Shown: in pieces, positions 36,906 to 46,406 of the stretch | Numbering within the stretch: position 1 is the first letter of the stretch | Layout of the letters: every line of letters begins with the position of its first letter | From: JAVBPB01 sp031549965 | Lineage (GTDB): Bacteria > Bacillota > Clostridia > Lachnospirales > Lachnospiraceae | NCBI GenBank assembly: GCA_031549965.1 | Contig: JAVBPB010000015.1 | Location: forward strand, 1-56,159 | DNA: 56,159 nucleotides | Direction: 5' to 3' | Made by a program: the position numbers and the translations under genes | The notes under the pieces: model-generated | Database searches by the model: none | Told to the model about the DNA's origin: nothing | What the model saw: only the letters and a program-made list of their open reading frames with translations

Positions 36906-37718
36906 TTAAAACGTTAAAGTTTCATTCATACTTCCGGTTCGATATCCCTTTAAATCCAGAGATATGTAATCAAAGCCTATTTCTTTAAAAGTTAAGTAGA
37001 TTTCTTCTCTAAGTTCTTTTTGAATTATTTTTGTAAAATCTTCTTCTTGTAATTCTATTCTTGCCATATTAGAGTGATATCTTACCCGTACCTGCTTAAA
37101 ACCATAGTTCATAAGAGATTGTTCTGCTTTACCGATCATTTGAAGCTTTTCTTTGGTAATAGTTTCACCATATGGAAGTCGGGTTGCTAAACAAGCAAAG
37201 GACGGTTTTTCCCATGTTGGCAAATTCATTTCTTTAGATAAGATACGTATTTCCTCTTTAGTTAAATTAAAAGCTTTAAGTGGACTTAAGATACCTAGTT
37301 CATTAAGAGCCATAGTACCTGGACGATAATCATTAGTATCATCTGCATTTGTGCCCTCTATTATATTAGTAATTCCTTGGTCTTTGGCAATTTTAACAAT
37401 ATTTAAAAACAATTCTTTTTTACATATATAACATCTATTAGGGGGATTAGAAACAAATTCCTCTAAAGAAAATTCATTTGATTTGAAAACAATATGCTTA
37501 ATACCATTTTTTTTTGTAAATTCCTTAGATTCATTTAATTCTCTTTCGGGATACGTGTCAGAATGAGCAGTGACGGCAATCACTTTTTCTCCCAATTCTT
37601 CAAACGCCACTTTTAATAAAAAAGTTGAATCAACGCCACCTGAGAAAGCAATACATACATTTCCTAAATTAAATAAATATTTTTTCAAATTTTCTAATTT
37701 TTCATATATCTTTTCCAT
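36906..37718 (-). CDS. larE: LarE-type ATP-dependent sacrificial sulfur transferase
   Basis: The 270-residue protein is a PP-loop enzyme: AFSGGVDST pyrophosphatase motif near residue 25, RCYICKKELF near 96-105, EGTNADD near 122-126 and the FACLATRLPYGE block. With the ATG at 37718, the cysteine of that block is residue 176, the same number as the sulfur-donating cysteine of Lactobacillus plantarum LarE. LarE sulfurates the nickel-pincer nucleotide precursor of lactate racemase and related enzymes; LarB, LarC and LarA are not in the window. An upstream in-frame GTG at 37733 overlaps the AGGAAAA site and is less likely. Confidence 0.9.
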   Translation of the reverse strand: MEKIYEKLENLKKYLFNLGNVCIAFSGGVDSTFLLKVAFEELGEKVIAVTAHSDTYPERELNESKEFTKKNGIKHIVFKSNEFSLEEFVSNPPNRCYICKKELFLNIVKIAKDQGITNIIEGTNADDTNDYRPGTMALNELGILSPLKAFNLTKEEIRILSKEMNLPTWEKPSFACLATRLPYGETITKEKLQMIGKAEQSLMNYGFKQVRVRYHSNMARIELQEEDFTKIIQKELREEIYLTFKEIGFDYISLDLKGYRTGSMNETLTF

Positions 37719-37865
37719 AATTTTTCCTATCACTTTATTTTATTTTTTCTTTTAGATACCATTACAAGTGGATAAAATATTTAAAACATATATATACAAT
37801 GATAATGGATTTATATATTAATGTCAATTAATATAATATATTTAATTACACTAACTTATTTGTTT

Positions 37866-38070
37866 GCTTAAGGTTTTTGTATTACGGACACATTGCCATC
37901 TAGGTACTGCCCCCTCAGAGTAATTTTAGATTCTATGAAAAAAGCAGATAAGCCAAACATTCCAATGAGCCTATGAAAATACATCATAGTCTCATTTCCA
38001 TGGCTTATAATGCTTTTTTCATAGAATCTAAAATTACTCTGAGGGAATATAGTTTGTAGAGGCAAAGCTG
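37866..38070. repeat. large palindromic repeat element, copy B
   Basis: The arms (CTCAGAGTAATTTTAGATTC and its complement) enclose the family centre, CATTCCAATGAGCC and CATAGTCTCATTTCCATGG, in reverse orientation. The left end is of the CTTAAGGTTTTTGTATTACGG type and the right end is GAGGCAAAGCTG. It is an inverted near-copy of copy C. Confidence 0.85.
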
Positions 38071-38223
38071 GTTATTCATTAATATACTCTCTGATGGAGT
38101 TGATTCAGAATAAAATGTTAGCAATACTTTAGTTTAAAATATAAGTAATGAGCCTGTTGATAAATATTAACTTGACATAAAAAGAAATTTCAACCATCTT
38201 TTGAAACTAAACTTTTTGAATCA

Positions 38224-38430
38224 CAGCTTTGCCTCTACAAACTATATTCCCTCAGAGTAGGGTTATTTTGTATGAAAAAAGAATTTTTATCCATGGAAAT
38301 GAGACTGTGATGTAATTTCATAGGCTCATTGGAATGTTTGGCTTATCTGCTTTTTTCATAGAATCTAAACCTACTCTGAGGGGGCAGCACCTAAATGGCA
38401 ATGCGTCCGTAGTACAAGAACCTTAAGCAA
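38224..38430. repeat. large palindromic repeat element, copy C
   Basis: It starts CAGCTTTGCCTCTACAAACT, has the centre CCATGGAAATGAGAC and GGCTCATTGGAATGTTTGG, and ends GCGTCCGTAGTACAAGAACC. It mirrors copy B across the 153-base spacer 38071-38223, so the two together form a composite inverted repeat of about 565 bases. Confidence 0.85.
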
Positions 38431-38456
38431 GCAACATCTTTGCTTGCTTATCATAA

Positions 38457-38485
38457 TTGACATCATATTCAAACCATGGTATGAT
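38457..38485 (+). promoter_or_regulatory. promoter of the dehydrogenase/SMP-30/GH105 operon
   Basis: TTGACA (38457-38462) and TATGAT (38480-38485) are separated by 17 bases. A repeated GACATATC (two tandem copies near 38507-38522) lies between promoter and gene and may be a regulator site. Confidence 0.75.
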
Positions 38486-38540
38486 AAATATGTAGTTACA
38501 TTATGACATATCGACATATCAAAAGGCAGGTGTATATATA

Positions 38541-39590
38541 ATGAAAGGTTTAGTAGTAGAACAAGATAGCAGTCTAAAAATAGCAGAAATGCCCATGCCA
38601 GCCTATAATCAATGTCAAGCATTGGTCAGGATGCTAAGTTGTGGTGTTTGCAATGGAACAGATATGAAGTTAATTCATAAAGAATTTAAAAACTTCAACA
38701 CATATCCAGCAGTACTAGGACATGAAGGTGTTGGGGAAGTTATAGAAGTAGGAGATAAAGTAACAAGTTTTAAAATAGGAGATAAAGTATTATTACCTTT
38801 TCTGGAAGAAAAGGCAGGGGAATATCATAGCGGATGGGGTGCATACTCTGAGTATGCAGTGGTAGGTGATGCAAAAGCTTATATTGAATGTGGGATGGGA
38901 CCAGGAACAAGTAACTTTTCTGAAGGATACTTAGCTCAGACCATTATTCGCCCAGAAGACAAAGTAGATGCTATAGGAGCATCCATGATCATAACATTTA
39001 GAGAAGTCCTAAGTGCGATAAAAAGATTTGGATTTTTACCAAATACTAATGTAGTCATATTCGGTGCTGGACCAGTAGGACTATGCTTTACAAAGTTCTC
39101 CAAACTCTTAGGTTTACAAAATGTAGTAACAATTGATATAATGGATGAAAAATTAACAATAGCAAAAGAAATGGGAGCTGATTATGTATTTAACAGTAAG
39201 ACTACAGATATAAACATAGAAATCCTTAAGCTATTCCCAGAAGGTGTTGATTATGTTGTAGATGCAGTGGGAATGAATCAACTTATTAATCAGGGAATGG
39301 AACTAATAAGATACAATGGAAAGATTTGCTGTTATGGCATTTCACCTAAATGCAATATGAACCTTGACTGGAGTAAAGCACCTTATAACTGGTCATTAGA
39401 TTTTGTTCAATGGCCTTCCAAAAAAGAAGAAGGAGAAGCACATGCACAGATCATGGCATGGATTAATTTAGGAGTGTTAAACCCTTATGATTTTATTTCA
39501 GATATAATTGATTTTAAAGATATAATCAGTGCATTTGAATTAGTAGAAAAAAGATTACCAACAACCAAAAAGATTATAATTCGCTTTTAG
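38541..39590 (+). CDS. zinc-type medium-chain dehydrogenase/reductase
   Basis: The 349-residue MDR protein has catalytic zinc ligands in SCGVCNGTD (Cys37) and the GHEGVGEV motif near residue 62, and the nucleotide-binding VVIFGAGPVGLCF near 175. The structural zinc loop with four cysteines is absent. Its substrate is probably a polyol or sugar derivative, given that SMP-30 and GH105 genes follow in the same direction, but this is inference. ATG at 38541 follows AAGGCAGGTG at slightly long spacing. Confidence 0.9.
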   Translation: MKGLVVEQDSSLKIAEMPMPAYNQCQALVRMLSCGVCNGTDMKLIHKEFKNFNTYPAVLGHEGVGEVIEVGDKVTSFKIGDKVLLPFLEEKAGEYHSGWGAYSEYAVVGDAKAYIECGMGPGTSNFSEGYLAQTIIRPEDKVDAIGASMIITFREVLSAIKRFGFLPNTNVVIFGAGPVGLCFTKFSKLLGLQNVVTIDIMDEKLTIAKEMGADYVFNSKTTDINIEILKLFPEGVDYVVDAVGMNQLINQGMELIRYNGKICCYGISPKCNMNLDWSKAPYNWSLDFVQWPSKKEEGEAHAQIMAWINLGVLNPYDFISDIIDFKDIISAFELVEKRLPTTKKIIIRF

Positions 39591-39605
39591 AAAAGGAGAT
39601 TAAAT

Positions 39606-40598
39606 ATGCAGACATCTAAATTATTTACCATATTACCAGATTATATTTGTACACCAGATGGAATGGAAATTGACAAAGAAGGAAACTTAATTTTATCTTG
39701 TCCTAATTATGCGGATGAAAAACAGGCAGGCTGTGTAGTTAAAATTGACAAAGATAAAAATATAACTAAATGGTTCGATGTGCCTGTACATCCAGAAACT
39801 GGTGTAGCAAGAAATATGGGAATTGCATTTGACAAAGACTATAATATGTATATTTGTGACAACCAAGGTTGGTCAGGAAAAGAAGAACTTGCATTTAAAG
39901 GAAGAGTACTAAAAATTTCTTTTGATCAAGAAGGCAATATTTTAAAAACCGTAGTAGTAGCAGACAAAATGGAACATCCTAATGGAATTCGCATAAAAGG
40001 CGATTATATGTATTTAACCCAAAGTTTACTAAGCAAAGTAAAAGACCCTTCCGGAAAATTAGTAAGCTGCGTATATCGTTTTGGTTTAAATGAAGAAAAT
40101 ATACAAATAGATAATTTATTAGGAGATGAACATATTTTAACAACTTTCATTACAAAAAACCCAGATTGTCAATACGGGGCGGATGGAATTGTATTTGACA
40201 AAGAAGGCAATTTATATGTAGGAAATTTTGGTGATGGAGAAGTAATCAAAATTACATTCAATGAAGATGGAAGTGTAAAAGATCAGGGGGTATATGGAAA
40301 AGATTGGTCACAACTAGAAAGTACAGACGGAATGATATTTGATGATGCTGGAAATCTATATATTGCAGACTTTTGTGCCAATGCCATTGCAGTTGTAAAG
40401 CCAGATAAAACAGTAAAAAGAATATCCCAAAGTCCTGATAGTAATGGATTAAATGGGGAACTAAACCAACCAGGAGAGCCAATTGTATGGAATGGAATGA
40501 TAATAGCTTCTTGTTTTGATTTAGTAACAGGACCAGGAAAAGTAAATACAGGACATAGTATGCCAGCAACATTAGCACAGCTTGAATTGGAGAAATAA
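39606..40598 (+). CDS. SMP-30/gluconolactonase-like beta-propeller protein
   Basis: The 330-residue protein has repeated blade motifs of the form DGMEIDKEGNLIL, MGIAFDKDYNMYI, DGIVFDKEGNLYVGNFGDGEV and DGMIFDDAGNLYIADF. This marks a six-bladed SMP-30/lactonase propeller; a sugar lactonase role is likely but not proven. There is no signal peptide. It lies 15 bases after the dehydrogenase (AAAAGGAGATTAAAT before ATG) and 32 bases before GH105. A dehydrogenase plus lactonase would fit oxidation of a sugar to its acid. Confidence 0.85.
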   Translation: MQTSKLFTILPDYICTPDGMEIDKEGNLILSCPNYADEKQAGCVVKIDKDKNITKWFDVPVHPETGVARNMGIAFDKDYNMYICDNQGWSGKEELAFKGRVLKISFDQEGNILKTVVVADKMEHPNGIRIKGDYMYLTQSLLSKVKDPSGKLVSCVYRFGLNEENIQIDNLLGDEHILTTFITKNPDCQYGADGIVFDKEGNLYVGNFGDGEVIKITFNEDGSVKDQGVYGKDWSQLESTDGMIFDDAGNLYIADFCANAIAVVKPDKTVKRISQSPDSNGLNGELNQPGEPIVWNGMIIASCFDLVTGPGKVNTGHSMPATLAQLELEK

Positions 40599-40630
40599 GA
40601 ATTACTATAAATCCTGTTAGGAGGGTTGGC

Positions 40631-41587
40631 ATGAAAGAAGAAGTAGTACAATATGCATTACTAGCCATGCAAAGGCACTCATGGGAACAAGGAGTTTCCA
40701 TGCAAGCATTTCTTGAAAGAAACGAAATGCACATACTAATTCCTATGGCATATGAAGCAATCAACCGAAGTATGCCAGATGGAAGAGTAGCAACCATCGG
40801 AGTATCAAACGGCATAACTGATCCATGCAGTGCAGGAGAGGGGCTACTAAAAGCCTATAAAGTAACAGGTGATGAAAAGCTAAAGACAGCACATGAAGCA
40901 TTACTTAATTGGGCAATCAAAGTAGCCCCAAGAAATAAAGAAGGAATATTATATCATATCACAGACAGCAAAGAATTCTGGGCAGACTCAATGTATATGC
41001 TACCGCCATTTCTAGCAGATGCAGGCTATATAAACGAGTCAATAAAACAAATAGAAGGATACTGGAGAGCACTATATAACCCAGAAAAATCATTAATGCA
41101 TCACATGTGGGACGACAAAAACAAAAAATTCACTAGAAAAGACTTCTGGGGTGTAGGAAACGGTTGGAATCTTGCCGGAATAGCCGGAGTAATCGAAAAA
41201 CTCCCAGACACTCATATAGAAAAAGAAAACCTAATAAATAAAGTAAATATATTACTACAAGGAGTACTAAAATATCAAAATGCAGATGGCACATTCCATG
41301 ACATCTTAGATAATCCAGCCACTTTCAAAGAAGTTAACCTATCTCAAATGGTAGCCTATACCCTATACAAAGGAATGAAACAAGGCTGGATCAATAAAAA
41401 ATACAAAACCACCGCAGACCATTTACGTCATGCCGCAGAATCAAGAGTAGATAACTATGGATACGTACAACAAGTATGTGGAGCCCCAACCTTTGACAAA
41501 CCAGGAATAGCCCCAGAAGCACAAGCATTTTACCTACTAATGCAACATGCCTTCAAAGAATATTCAAAATGTGAACACAATATCTAA
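40631..41587 (+). CDS. GH105 unsaturated glycuronyl hydrolase
   Basis: The 318-residue protein has an (alpha/alpha)6 layout with MQRHSWEQGV near the N-terminus, the catalytic-aspartate motif FWADSMYMLPPFLA near residue 118, MHHMWDD and GVGNGWNLAGIAG near 175. This matches YteR/YesR-like hydrolases that remove unsaturated galacturonic acid left by pectin or rhamnogalacturonan lyases. It lacks a signal peptide, so it acts on imported oligosaccharides. ATG at 40631 follows TAGGAGGGTTGGC. Copy D of the palindromic repeats lies downstream. Confidence 0.9.
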   Translation: MKEEVVQYALLAMQRHSWEQGVSMQAFLERNEMHILIPMAYEAINRSMPDGRVATIGVSNGITDPCSAGEGLLKAYKVTGDEKLKTAHEALLNWAIKVAPRNKEGILYHITDSKEFWADSMYMLPPFLADAGYINESIKQIEGYWRALYNPEKSLMHHMWDDKNKKFTRKDFWGVGNGWNLAGIAGVIEKLPDTHIEKENLINKVNILLQGVLKYQNADGTFHDILDNPATFKEVNLSQMVAYTLYKGMKQGWINKKYKTTADHLRHAAESRVDNYGYVQQVCGAPTFDKPGIAPEAQAFYLLMQHAFKEYSKCEHNI

Positions 41588-41673
41588 AAACTAAAAATAA
41601 TCAAAACAAATAAATATTAAATAAAACAAAATGTATTGAAAACACGTAAATATTAATAAAACCTTTGAATACA

Positions 41674-41829
41674 CAGCTTTGCTCAATAATCTAAATCTCT
41701 CCTCAAAAAGCCCAATATTAAACTGTGAAAAGACCGTTAGTCTCATTGGAATGTTTGGTGCGTCGGTCTTTTCACAGTATAATATTGGGTCTTTTGAGGA
41801 GTAGAAAGACTCCAAGGCAAAGCGTCACG
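41674..41829. repeat. large palindromic repeat element, copy D
   Basis: The shortest copy (about 156 bases) starts CAGCTTTGC and ends AAGGCAAAGCGTCACG. Its arms (AATATTAAACTGTGAAAAGA with TCTTTTCACAGTATAATATT) are complementary, and its centre is reduced to CTCATTGGAATGTTTGGTGC. It sits between the convergent GH105 and dehydratase-activase genes and may also act as their terminator. Confidence 0.85.
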
Positions 41830-41856
41830 TTAACAAAAAAGTCAAGTCCACTAAAA

Positions 41857-44800
41857 CTAAGAATGCAAATTCTTCTGAGCCGTAGCAAGCATAAGCTTAA
41901 TACGATTTAATTGATTAACCTCACTAGCCCCCGGATCATAATCAACCGCAACAATATTAGAAAGAGGAAACTGTTTCCTAAGTTCCTTAATTACCCCTTT
42001 ACCAACCACATGATTAGGTAAACACGCAAATGGCTGTGCACAAACAATGTTGTTTACTCCCATGTGAATAAGCTCAATCATTTCCCCTGTCAAAAACCAC
42101 CCTTCACCAGTTTGGTTACCGCAAGAAACAATAGGAGAAGCATACTCTGCAAGCTTTGAAATATGAACAGGAGGTGTAAAACGTTTACTTTTTTCAAAAG
42201 CTTTTTTGGATTCCTTTCGGTATAATTCCAAATAAGCTATAAATAAGTTGTTAAAAATTTTACTTGACTTTTTCTTACCAAGATAATCAACTTTAAAGTG
42301 GCTATTATAACTACAGTACATAAAAAAGTCCAACAAGTCAGGTACAACAGCTTCAGCACCCTCGGATTCTAATAAGTCTACTAAATAATTGTTTGCAGAG
42401 GGTAAAAACTTAACTAAAATCTCGCCTACCACACCAACTCTAGGCTTTATAACATCAGTAATTGGAAGAGTATCAAACTCTTCAATAATTTTTCTAACAT
42501 TTTGTTTAAACTCTTTAAGCTTTCCATTTGCAACAGATTTCTTACAGATTTCATTCCATTTTTTATATAATTCATTGGCAGAGCCTTGTACCTGTTCATA
42601 TGGTCTAACACGGTATAATACACGCATTAACACGTCTCCGTAAGCAAGAGCCTGCATTGCTTTGTTAACAGTTGCAGGAGCATAAGTAAAACCAGGATTT
42701 TTTTCAATTCCGCTGGTACTGATTGAAATAACTGGTATTTGGTTCATTCCTGCTTTTTCTAAAGCTCTTCTTATAAAACCTATATAGTTGCTGGCTCTAC
42801 ATCCCCCACCGGTTTGAGTAATTAATATACCTGTTTTATTTAAATCATATTTGCCAGATAAAAGAGCCTCCATAATTTGCCCTACAACCATAAGTGATGG
42901 ATAACAGGCATCATTATTAACATATTTCAAACCAACATCAACAGCCCTTTTATTATCATTAGGAAGTATTATAGCATTATATCCACAAGAACACAGTGCT
43001 GATTCCAAAATATCAAAATGTATCGGAGACATTTGCGGACATAAAAGTGTGTAATCTTTTTTCATTTCCTTAGTAAATATAACTCTATTATGAGCTATTG
43101 AACTTACTGTTGAGGAGATATGCTTATATTCTCTGTCTTTTACAGCAGATAATAATGAACGTATTCTGATTCTTGCAGCACCTAGATTATTTACTTCATC
43201 AATTTTTAGGGTTGTATATATTTTATTACATTTAGTAATTATGTCACTTACAGCATCAGTTGTAACAGCATCAAGCCCACAACCAAAAGAATTAAGCTGT
43301 ATTAATTCAAGATTTTGTTTATCCCTTATATATGTAGCAGCAGCATAAAGTCTCGAATGATACATCCATTGATCCATTACTATAAGTGGTCTGTCGGCTT
43401 TAGCTAAATGAGATATTGAATCCTCAGTAAGAACTGCTACACCAAAGGAATTAATAAGTTCGGGAATACCATGATTAATCTCTGGATCTATGTGGTAAGG
43501 TCTTCCGGCAAGAACGATACCTTTTTTACCATTCTCATTTAAATATTGTAGAGTTTCCTCACCTTTTTTGCAGATATCATTTCGTGCATTTTCAAGTTCA
43601 TTAAAGCCAAGCTCTACAGCATTTACAATTTCAGCTTTTGGAATTTCTAATTCTTCACTAAAAACAGTAACAAGTCGCTTTAACAAAATATCTTTATTTT
43701 CAAATGACATAAAAGGATTCATAAAATGAATATTATTTTCTTTTAATTCATCCATATTATTTTTAATATTTTCAGCATAAGAGGTTACAATAGGGCAGTT
43801 GTAGTGATTGTTGGCTTCTTTTATTTCATTTCGTTCATAAAATACACATGGATAAAAGATAAAATCCAAACCTTGCTTAATAAGCCACATAACATGACCA
43901 TGAGTTATTTTAGCCGGATAACATTCTGATTCACTTGGAATTGATTCTATTCCCAGTTCATAAATTTTTCTTGTAGATTCCGGAGACAATATAACCTTAT
44001 ATCCCAGCTCAGTAAAGAATGTAAACCAAAATGGATAATTTTCAAACATATTTAAAACTCTTGGAATACCAACCTTTCCTCTATAAGCTTTATCATCTTC
44101 AAGAGGAGTATATCCAAATATTCTCTTATTTTTATATTCAAATAAATTCGGAAGATTATCGCTGTTTCTTTCTTTTCCAATTCCACGTTCACATCTGTTT
44201 CCCGAAACAAACTGCCTTCCTCCTGAAAATCTGTTAATAGTTAAAAGACAACTGTTAGTACAACCCTTACAACGAGACATTGAAGTATCAAATTTTAATG
44301 AAGTTATCTTATCAATAGACAGCATAGTAGAAACATGACCATTATAACGTTCCCTGGCAATTAAAGCCGCACCAAATGCTCCCATTATACCTGCAATATC
44401 AGGTCTTACAGCGCTGGTATTAGAAATCTTTTCAAAACTTCTAAGTACTGCATTATTATAAAAAGTTCCCCCTTGCACAACAATCTTTTCACCAAGATCC
44501 TTAGGGTCAGTTACTTTTATAACCTTAAATAAAGCATTTTTGATTACTGAATATGCTAAACCGGCAGAAATATCAGCAACCGAAGCACCTTCCTTTTGGG
44601 CTTGTTTTACATTAGAATTCATAAATACAGTACATCTTGTACCTAAATCAATAGGATTTTTTGCAAATAAAGCAACATTTGCAAATTCAGAAACACTATA
44701 ATTTAGTGACTTAGCAAAGGTTTCAATAAAGGAACCGCATCCAGAGGAACAAGCCTCATTAAGCTGAATACTATCCACTGATTTGTTTTTAATCTTAATG

Positions 44801-46083
44801 CATTTCATATCCTGACCGCCAATATCTAATATGCAATCCACATCTGGCTCAAAAAATGCAGCAGCATAGTAGTGGGCAACAGTTTCAACCTCTCCCTCAT
44901 CAAGCATTAAAGCAGATTTTATCAATGCTTCGCCATATCCTGTAGAACATGAATTAACAATTTTAGCACTGTCAGGAATTAGAGAATATATTTCAGTTAT
45001 TGCTTTAATAGTGGTTTTTAGGGGACTTCCATTATTATTATTATAAAAGGAATATAATAAAGAACCATCCTCACCTACTAAAGCTACTTTTGTAGTAGTA
45101 GATCCTGCATCAATACCTAAAAATAAATCGCCTTCATAAGTACTAAGATCTCCTTTAATTACTGCATGTTTACCATGTCTTTTTGAAAATTCATCATATT
45201 CTAATTCATCCTCAAATAATGGTTCCATTCTTTGAACTTCAAATTCCATATTAATATCTGAGGATAAGATCTTAATCAAATCATTAAAAGAGGTAGTTAC
45301 CTCAACTTGACTACTAAGTGTGGACCCAATTGCTGCAAACAAATGAGAATGCCCCGGAGCAATAATCTGCTCAGGTGTAAGCTTTAAAGTTCTTACAAAT
45401 GCATTCTTAAGCTCAGACAAGAAATGAAGTGGTCCTCCAAGAAATGCGATATTACCTCTTATTGGTTTCCCGCACGCAAGACCACTGATTGTTTGATTTA
45501 CAACAGCTTGAAAAATAGATGCTGATAAATCCTCTTTAGTAGCACCCTCATTAATGAGGGGTTGTATATCTGACTTGGCAAACACACCACATCTGGCAGC
45601 AATAGGATAAATTGCTTTATAATTCTTAGCATATTCATTAACTCCTGCTGCGTCAGTCTTTAATAAAGCTGCCATTTGATCAATAAAAGAGCCTGTTCCC
45701 CCTGCACAAATACCATTCATTCTTTGTTCAATACCATTGGTAAAATACATAATTTTAGCATCTTCACCGCCAAGTTCAATACAAACATCAGTCTGAGGTG
45801 CATATTCTTCTAAAGCTTTGGAAACAGCAATTACTTCTTGTACAAATGGGATATTTAGATGTTTAGATAAAGTAAGTCCCCCCGAGCCTGTAATCATAGG
45901 CATAAAAGTTAAATTACCTAACTTATCAAGAGCCTTTTTAATCAAGCACTCCAAAGTTTCTTGTATATTAGCATAATGCCTTTCATAATCAGAAAACAAA
46001 ATATTTCTTTCATTATCTAAAATAGCAATTTTTACTGTAGTCGATCCAATATCAATTCCTAGTGTATTTTGAATACTATTCAT
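41857..46083 (-). CDS. giant 2-hydroxyacyl-CoA dehydratase activase-related protein
   Basis: The 1408-residue protein joins two BadF/BcrA/HgdC-type ATPase units and two C-terminal parts. ATPase 1 (~1-265) has LGIDIGSTTVKIA and CAGGTGSFIDQ; ATPase 2 (~325-585) has LGIDAGSTTTKVALV and ACSSGCGSFIET. A cysteine patch (CKGCTNSC, GNRCERG near 635-670) leads to a DUF2229-like region (~680-900), and the C-terminus resembles the HgdB dehydratase subunit. HgdC-type activases hold a 4Fe-4S cluster and use ATP to inject an electron into the dehydratase. These fused forms are common in anaerobic Firmicutes and have no settled role. ATG at 46083 follows AAGGAGTG. Confidence 0.92.
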   Translation of the reverse strand: MNSIQNTLGIDIGSTTVKIAILDNERNILFSDYERHYANIQETLECLIKKALDKLGNLTFMPMITGSGGLTLSKHLNIPFVQEVIAVSKALEEYAPQTDVCIELGGEDAKIMYFTNGIEQRMNGICAGGTGSFIDQMAALLKTDAAGVNEYAKNYKAIYPIAARCGVFAKSDIQPLINEGATKEDLSASIFQAVVNQTISGLACGKPIRGNIAFLGGPLHFLSELKNAFVRTLKLTPEQIIAPGHSHLFAAIGSTLSSQVEVTTSFNDLIKILSSDINMEFEVQRMEPLFEDELEYDEFSKRHGKHAVIKGDLSTYEGDLFLGIDAGSTTTKVALVGEDGSLLYSFYNNNNGSPLKTTIKAITEIYSLIPDSAKIVNSCSTGYGEALIKSALMLDEGEVETVAHYYAAAFFEPDVDCILDIGGQDMKCIKIKNKSVDSIQLNEACSSGCGSFIETFAKSLNYSVSEFANVALFAKNPIDLGTRCTVFMNSNVKQAQKEGASVADISAGLAYSVIKNALFKVIKVTDPKDLGEKIVVQGGTFYNNAVLRSFEKISNTSAVRPDIAGIMGAFGAALIARERYNGHVSTMLSIDKITSLKFDTSMSRCKGCTNSCLLTINRFSGGRQFVSGNRCERGIGKERNSDNLPNLFEYKNKRIFGYTPLEDDKAYRGKVGIPRVLNMFENYPFWFTFFTELGYKVILSPESTRKIYELGIESIPSESECYPAKITHGHVMWLIKQGLDFIFYPCVFYERNEIKEANNHYNCPIVTSYAENIKNNMDELKENNIHFMNPFMSFENKDILLKRLVTVFSEELEIPKAEIVNAVELGFNELENARNDICKKGEETLQYLNENGKKGIVLAGRPYHIDPEINHGIPELINSFGVAVLTEDSISHLAKADRPLIVMDQWMYHSRLYAAATYIRDKQNLELIQLNSFGCGLDAVTTDAVSDIITKCNKIYTTLKIDEVNNLGAARIRIRSLLSAVKDREYKHISSTVSSIAHNRVIFTKEMKKDYTLLCPQMSPIHFDILESALCSCGYNAIILPNDNKRAVDVGLKYVNNDACYPSLMVVGQIMEALLSGKYDLNKTGILITQTGGGCRASNYIGFIRRALEKAGMNQIPVISISTSGIEKNPGFTYAPATVNKAMQALAYGDVLMRVLYRVRPYEQVQGSANELYKKWNEICKKSVANGKLKEFKQNVRKIIEEFDTLPITDVIKPRVGVVGEILVKFLPSANNYLVDLLESEGAEAVVPDLLDFFMYCSYNSHFKVDYLGKKKSSKIFNNLFIAYLELYRKESKKAFEKSKRFTPPVHISKLAEYASPIVSCGNQTGEGWFLTGEMIELIHMGVNNIVCAQPFACLPNHVVGKGVIKELRKQFPLSNIVAVDYDPGASEVNQLNRIKLMLATAQKNLHS

Positions 46084-46406
46084 GTACCAAACACTCCTTT
46101 ATTTAAAAAAAACTTAATATCATTACTTATTAATATAGTTTATAAAGTAAAGTTATAATCCTACCTATTATACGACACATAAAAATTAATTTCAACAGCA
46201 TAATTTATGCAATAATGTTAAGAATTCGTGAAAAATATAATTTTTATATAAATTTTAAAAATAAAATAAGTTAAAACACTAACAAGGTTTAATGATTTAT
46301 ATGTATGTATATTGCATAAATGTCATTAGCATAATTCTAAAAAATAGGTAACCTTAATTTTAATAAAGAATATAATAATATAAAATAAATCTTAGGAGGC
46401 AGAATT
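46084..46406. other. AT-rich divergent intergenic region
   Basis: The 323 bases between the dehydratase-activase gene (leftward) and the LysM gene (rightward) are extremely AT-rich. I see no RNA element, no long inverted repeat and no convincing -35/-10 pair, although promoters for both genes must lie here. Confidence 0.4.

Noticed and set aside
38071..38223. Possible gene or RNA in the spacer between repeat copies B and C
   Set aside because: No open frame of useful length and no recognisable RNA fold; only a TTGACA-like string near 38172 without a convincing -10 box.
37868..38622. Reading frames inside repeat copies B and C and over the dehydrogenase start
   Set aside because: They translate palindromic repeat sequence or the opposite strand of a clear gene.
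41591..41910. Short frames on both strands across repeat copy D
   Set aside because: They lie on the palindrome arms, without ribosome binding sites or protein similarity.
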